Assembly (NCBI GenBank): GCA_011390385.1
Contig: JAABSN010000115.1
Span: 1 to 10,554 of the forward strand
Direction of reading: 5' to 3'
Source: Thioalkalivibrio nitratireducens
GTDB taxonomy: Bacteria > Pseudomonadota > Gammaproteobacteria > Ectothiorhodospirales > Ectothiorhodospiraceae
DNA: 10,554 bases
The first letter of the stretch is position 1. Each line of letters begins with the position of its first letter. Positions 8,469 through 10,554 of this stretch are shown here, one piece after another. Made by a program: the position numbers and the translations under genes. The notes under the pieces were generated by a model that did not search any database, was not told the origin of the DNA, and worked only from the letters and a program-made list of their open reading frames with translations.

Positions 8469-8497
8469 GTCCCGGGCGCGCCCGTCGCGCCCGGGAC
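8469..8497 (+). promoter_or_regulatory. strong hairpin between rhodopsin and blh
   Basis: gtcccgggcgcg (8469-8480) and cgcgcccgggac (8486-8497) form a perfect 12-bp, very GC-rich stem with loop cccgt. No T-run follows, so it is not a typical intrinsic terminator. It ends 11 nt before the blh ATG at 8509 and takes up the only purine-rich bases there (gggac). It could stabilise the upstream rhodopsin mRNA and lower blh translation. Confidence 0.7.
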
Positions 8498-8508
8498 ACA
8501 ATTACTTC

Positions 8509-9567
8509 ATGAGTCTGCTGTCCATCATCGGTTCAGGTGCCGGGTTCCTGCGTGCTCCGGCACCCAATGGCGCGCATCCGATGCGGCGACTTCACCTCGG
8601 CCTTGGACTCGCGGCGCTCGCGCTGCTCATACCGTTCGGACCCGTGATCGGGGCGCTGGGAATCACGACCCAATTGCTCCTGGTTGCTTTACCCATTGCG
8701 GTTCTCGGGCTGATGCACGGTGCCGTCGACCCGTGGGTGGGTGATCGCGTGCTCCAACGGCGAACGAATCTTCCAGCAGGCGGCCCCCTCAACCCGATCT
8801 TCTTCGCAGCGTATCTGTCGCTGATGGCACTGGTTGTCGTTTGCTGGATCGTGCTGCCGCTGGCGACGCTGACGCTATTTCTGGCCATCTCGGTGTTGCA
8901 TTTCGGAGCGCAGGACGCGAAAGCCGTTGGCGAGCCGGGCGACCTTCTGGCGATCATCGTTCTGGGGGCCGTCCCGGTGCTCGGCCCGATCGTGGCCCAT
9001 CCGGCTGAAGTGGCAGTCATTTTCGATTGGCTCGTCGGTCTGGATCCGGCGCGCACGGCACCGCTGTTGCGTTGGTTCCTCTACCCGGTCATTGCGATCT
9101 GGCTCGTCGGCGTCGCGATGCTGGTCAGTCGGTTGATGCTGACGGGCGAGGCGGCTCTCGGTCAGGTTCTTCTCGTTCTCGGGATTGTCGTGCCGGCCAT
9201 GTTCCTGTTGCCTCCGCTGGTGGCGTTCGCAGCCTACTTCTGCCTGCTGCACAGCCTTGGCCACGTGCTCGATCTTCGTCTCGATGGAAATGGCCCCTGG
9301 CGTCAGTGGACCGGCAGGCAATGGATGATTCGATTGTGGCCTGCAACGGCAGGCGCCATAGGCCTGGGCGCGCTGGCGCTTGTATTGATTCCCTTGTTCG
9401 ACGCGGCCGCCGAGATTCAGCGCGAGGCGCTCGCCCGCGTGATCTTCTGCGGGCTGGCCGCATTGACCGTGCCGCATGTGCTGCTGCATGCCCTCGATGG
9501 TCATGACCGAACTCGGATGGCGCAGGCTCGCGACCGATCCGGTCAGCGTGATCGATGGTCATCCTGA
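8509..9567 (+). CDS. blh: Brp/Blh-family beta-carotene 15,15'-dioxygenase
   Basis: This membrane-embedded iron enzyme cleaves beta-carotene centrally into two retinal molecules, the chromophore needed by the rhodopsin just upstream. The 352-residue frame is hydrophobic, with roughly eight helices. Family His motifs are present in order: GLMHGAVD (H70), SVLHFGAQD (H131), FAAYFCLLHSLGH (H248 and H252) and LTVPHVLLHAL (H323, H327). These fit the histidine iron-ligand pattern known for Blh. ATG 8509 lacks a good ribosome binding site because the GC hairpin sits right before it. ATG 8581 is a later alternative that would drop the first 24 residues and keep all motifs. The tail after about residue 330 is charged and poorly conserved. 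The gene is in line with the rhodopsin gene (76-nt gap), a common arrangement. No carotenoid-synthesis gene is in the window. Confidence 0.93.
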   Translation: MSLLSIIGSGAGFLRAPAPNGAHPMRRLHLGLGLAALALLIPFGPVIGALGITTQLLLVALPIAVLGLMHGAVDPWVGDRVLQRRTNLPAGGPLNPIFFAAYLSLMALVVVCWIVLPLATLTLFLAISVLHFGAQDAKAVGEPGDLLAIIVLGAVPVLGPIVAHPAEVAVIFDWLVGLDPARTAPLLRWFLYPVIAIWLVGVAMLVSRLMLTGEAALGQVLLVLGIVVPAMFLLPPLVAFAAYFCLLHSLGHVLDLRLDGNGPWRQWTGRQWMIRLWPATAGAIGLGALALVLIPLFDAAAEIQREALARVIFCGLAALTVPHVLLHALDGHDRTRMAQARDRSGQRDRWSS

Positions 9568-9602
9568 TGATCGCGAAACGATGCGGCGGAGGGCAAGACG
9601 CA

Positions 9603-9689
9603 TCAGCCGGGCGCGCAGACCGCCTGGTTTCGAACGCGTTCCCTGGCCTGATACAGTGCCTGGTCGGACGCACGGACGCGCCGGCGCGT
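9603..9689 (-). pseudogene. remnant of a GGDEF-domain protein C-terminus
   Basis: The minus strand reads RVRASDQALYQARERVRNQ and a few more residues to a TGA (9603-9605). This matches the last helix of GGDEF domains (consensus near ADxALYxAKxxGRNxV); the intact c-di-GMP protein in this window has ADHAMYEAKEMGKSRI there. Only 28 codons remain, because an in-frame TAG (9690-9692) stops the frame upstream and no GGDEF core is found before the next gene. This is the 3' tail of a lost diguanylate cyclase gene. A chance match is possible, but the spacing of D, ALY, A and RN is very specific. Confidence 0.7.
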
Positions 9690-9690
9690 C
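9675..9690. repeat. 16-bp GC palindrome
   Basis: gacgcgccggcgcgtc is a perfect palindrome, followed by a second GC-rich self-complementary stretch (ccggcgccgg, about 9698-9707). They lie between the convergent blh and small secreted protein genes and may help stop transcription. No T-run is present. They overlap the 5' end of the GGDEF remnant. Confidence 0.5.
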
Positions 9691-9721
9691 TACCCGGCCG
9701 GCGCCGGTCCTGCGTGGTCGA

Positions 9722-10078
9722 TCAGTCGAGGTGGTCCAGCGTGACGATCAGGTCGTTTCTGGACACGTCGACGGCCATGAACGTGTAGGTGTCACCGTCC
9801 TCGTCCACCAGCTGGATATCGAACATCGGACTGTAGTAGCCGCGCAGCCAGACGCGCTGGGAAGAGCCGTCGAGCAGCACGTCGTTGCCCAGTACGTCCT
9901 CCTCCCAGTTCTGCGCATCGCTGGGGCTGACATACATGTACATGATGGTGTAGCCGGTGCGGTTGGTGATGTCGACGTAGTAGTCGGCAGCCATCGCTTT
10001 GCCCGCGGCGAATGCGAGCATCATGACGAAAGAAAGCAGGATGAATCTTGTCGACTGAACAGTTCTTGTTGCTCTCAT
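9722..10078 (-). CDS. small secreted protein, unknown function
   Basis: The protein has 118 residues. Residues 1-30 are a clear Sec signal peptide (MRATR start, core FILLSFVMMLAFAAG, cleavage after AMA at 30). The mature part of about 88 residues is acidic and alternates like a beta-sandwich: YYVDITNRTGYTIMYMYVSP, then NWEEDVLG, RVWLRGYY, FDIQLVDEDGDTYTF and a C-terminal VTLDHLD. There is no Cys in the mature part, so it is not a lipoprotein. I recall similar uncharacterised secreted proteins in other bacteria but know no function. DEDGD could bind calcium, which is inference. The start is firm: GGGAGGAG (10082-10089) lies 3 nt before ATG 10078. It appears monocistronic, converging on blh and diverging from the deacetylase gene. 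Confidence 0.85.
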   Translation of the reverse strand: MRATRTVQSTRFILLSFVMMLAFAAGKAMAADYYVDITNRTGYTIMYMYVSPSDAQNWEEDVLGNDVLLDGSSQRVWLRGYYSPMFDIQLVDEDGDTYTFMAVDVSRNDLIVTLDHLD

Positions 10079-10293
10079 TTACTCCTCCCGGTGTTTTCGA
10101 GTCAAGCCACGATCCGGATCTGGATGCGCCCTCGACGGACCGAAGTATGTCCAGTCGTCAGGCCGCGGTCAAGACAAGAAGTCGGTATGACCATTCGCAC
10201 CCGTCATGGATACACTACGGCTAATTCGGCTGAGCGTTACCCTATTCGCCGCATGGACACATTAGCCAAAGCCTGCTGAACGCTGCCTGAACT
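10079..10293. other. divergent intergenic region
   Basis: This 215-bp region must hold promoters for the small secreted protein (minus) and the deacetylase gene (plus). I see no clear -35/-10 pair. ggctaat (10219-10225) and attagcc (10261-10267) form a short inverted repeat with a 35-nt gap, possibly by chance. Confidence 0.4.
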
Positions 10294-10554
10294 ATGCACA
10301 TTCCGATCCTCTGTTACCACGCCCATATCCTGCCGTCCGCGGACTACGCCGACAACGGGCACCTCGCTTTGTCGGAAGACCTGGAGCGCATCGAGTCGGC
10401 CGGACGGCGGGTCGTGCCGCTGGAATGGATCGTCGACTGGCTGGACGGATCGCGTTCGGACGAGGAGATGCAGGGGGCGGTCGGTCTCAGTTTTGACGAC
10501 GGCACGCGGCTGGATTTCGAGCCGGTCCAGCATCCCGAGCACGGCCTCTTGCCC
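10294..10554 (+). CDS. polysaccharide deacetylase (NodB-type), 5' part only
   Basis: The first 87 codons run open to the right edge of the window. The protein begins MHIPILCYHAHILPS, typical of the YH-containing first strand of NodB-type carbohydrate esterase 4 proteins. After a helix (LSEDLERIESAGRRVVPLEW) comes GLSFDDGTRLDF with FDDG at about 69-72, the metal/catalytic-base motif of this family. Members remove N-acetyl groups from glycans such as chitin-like polymers or peptidoglycan. There is no signal peptide, so it may act in the cytoplasm or belong to a cytoplasmic variant. The ribosome binding site before ATG 10294 is weak. The substrate is unknown and the His motif lies beyond the edge. 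Confidence 0.8.
   Translation, partial: MHIPILCYHAHILPSADYADNGHLALSEDLERIESAGRRVVPLEWIVDWLDGSRSDEEMQGAVGLSFDDGTRLDFEPVQHPEHGLLP

Noticed and set aside
8875..9504. 209-codon minus-strand frame antisense to blh
   Set aside because: Gln/Arg/His-rich translation typical of the complement of a hydrophobic membrane protein gene.

Overview
The window is bacterial, GC-rich (roughly 60% by eye) and tightly packed. The proton-pumping rhodopsin with its retinal-making enzyme, the large c-di-GMP signalling protein and the Sec-type signal peptides point to an aquatic proteobacterium. Gammaproteobacteria is my best guess, but nothing here fixes the taxon.

Layout. Positions 1-204 hold a cluster of three hairpins. 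A secreted glycoside-hydrolase-like protein (205-2205, +) faces argG (2281-3516, -). argG diverges from a PAS-GGDEF-EAL c-di-GMP protein (3805-5544, +), which is followed by a six-helix membrane protein of unknown function (5643-6212, +). Next comes a 270-bp non-autonomous element with 33-bp terminal inverted repeats (6213-6482). It fills almost exactly the gap between the membrane protein gene and a convergent secreted alpha/beta-hydrolase gene (6487-7320, -).

A 353-bp leader carrying a palindrome, a 17-bp direct repeat and a hairpin that overlaps the ribosome binding site precedes a light-driven proton pump of the xanthorhodopsin/Gloeobacter rhodopsin type (7674-8432, +). A strong intercistronic hairpin separates it from a Brp/Blh beta-carotene dioxygenase gene (8509-9567, +). 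Together these two genes give a complete opsin plus retinal-supply cassette, provided beta-carotene is made from genes elsewhere. Downstream are a 28-codon remnant of a GGDEF protein, a small secreted protein of unknown function (9722-10078, -) and the 5' end of a polysaccharide deacetylase gene (10294 to the right edge, +).

The most notable points are the rhodopsin, whose carotenoid-antenna site carries Trp instead of Gly; the RNA structures around the rhodopsin and blh starts; the MITE-like element set between two stop codons; and the GGDEF relic. I found no evidence for a wholly new multi-gene system.
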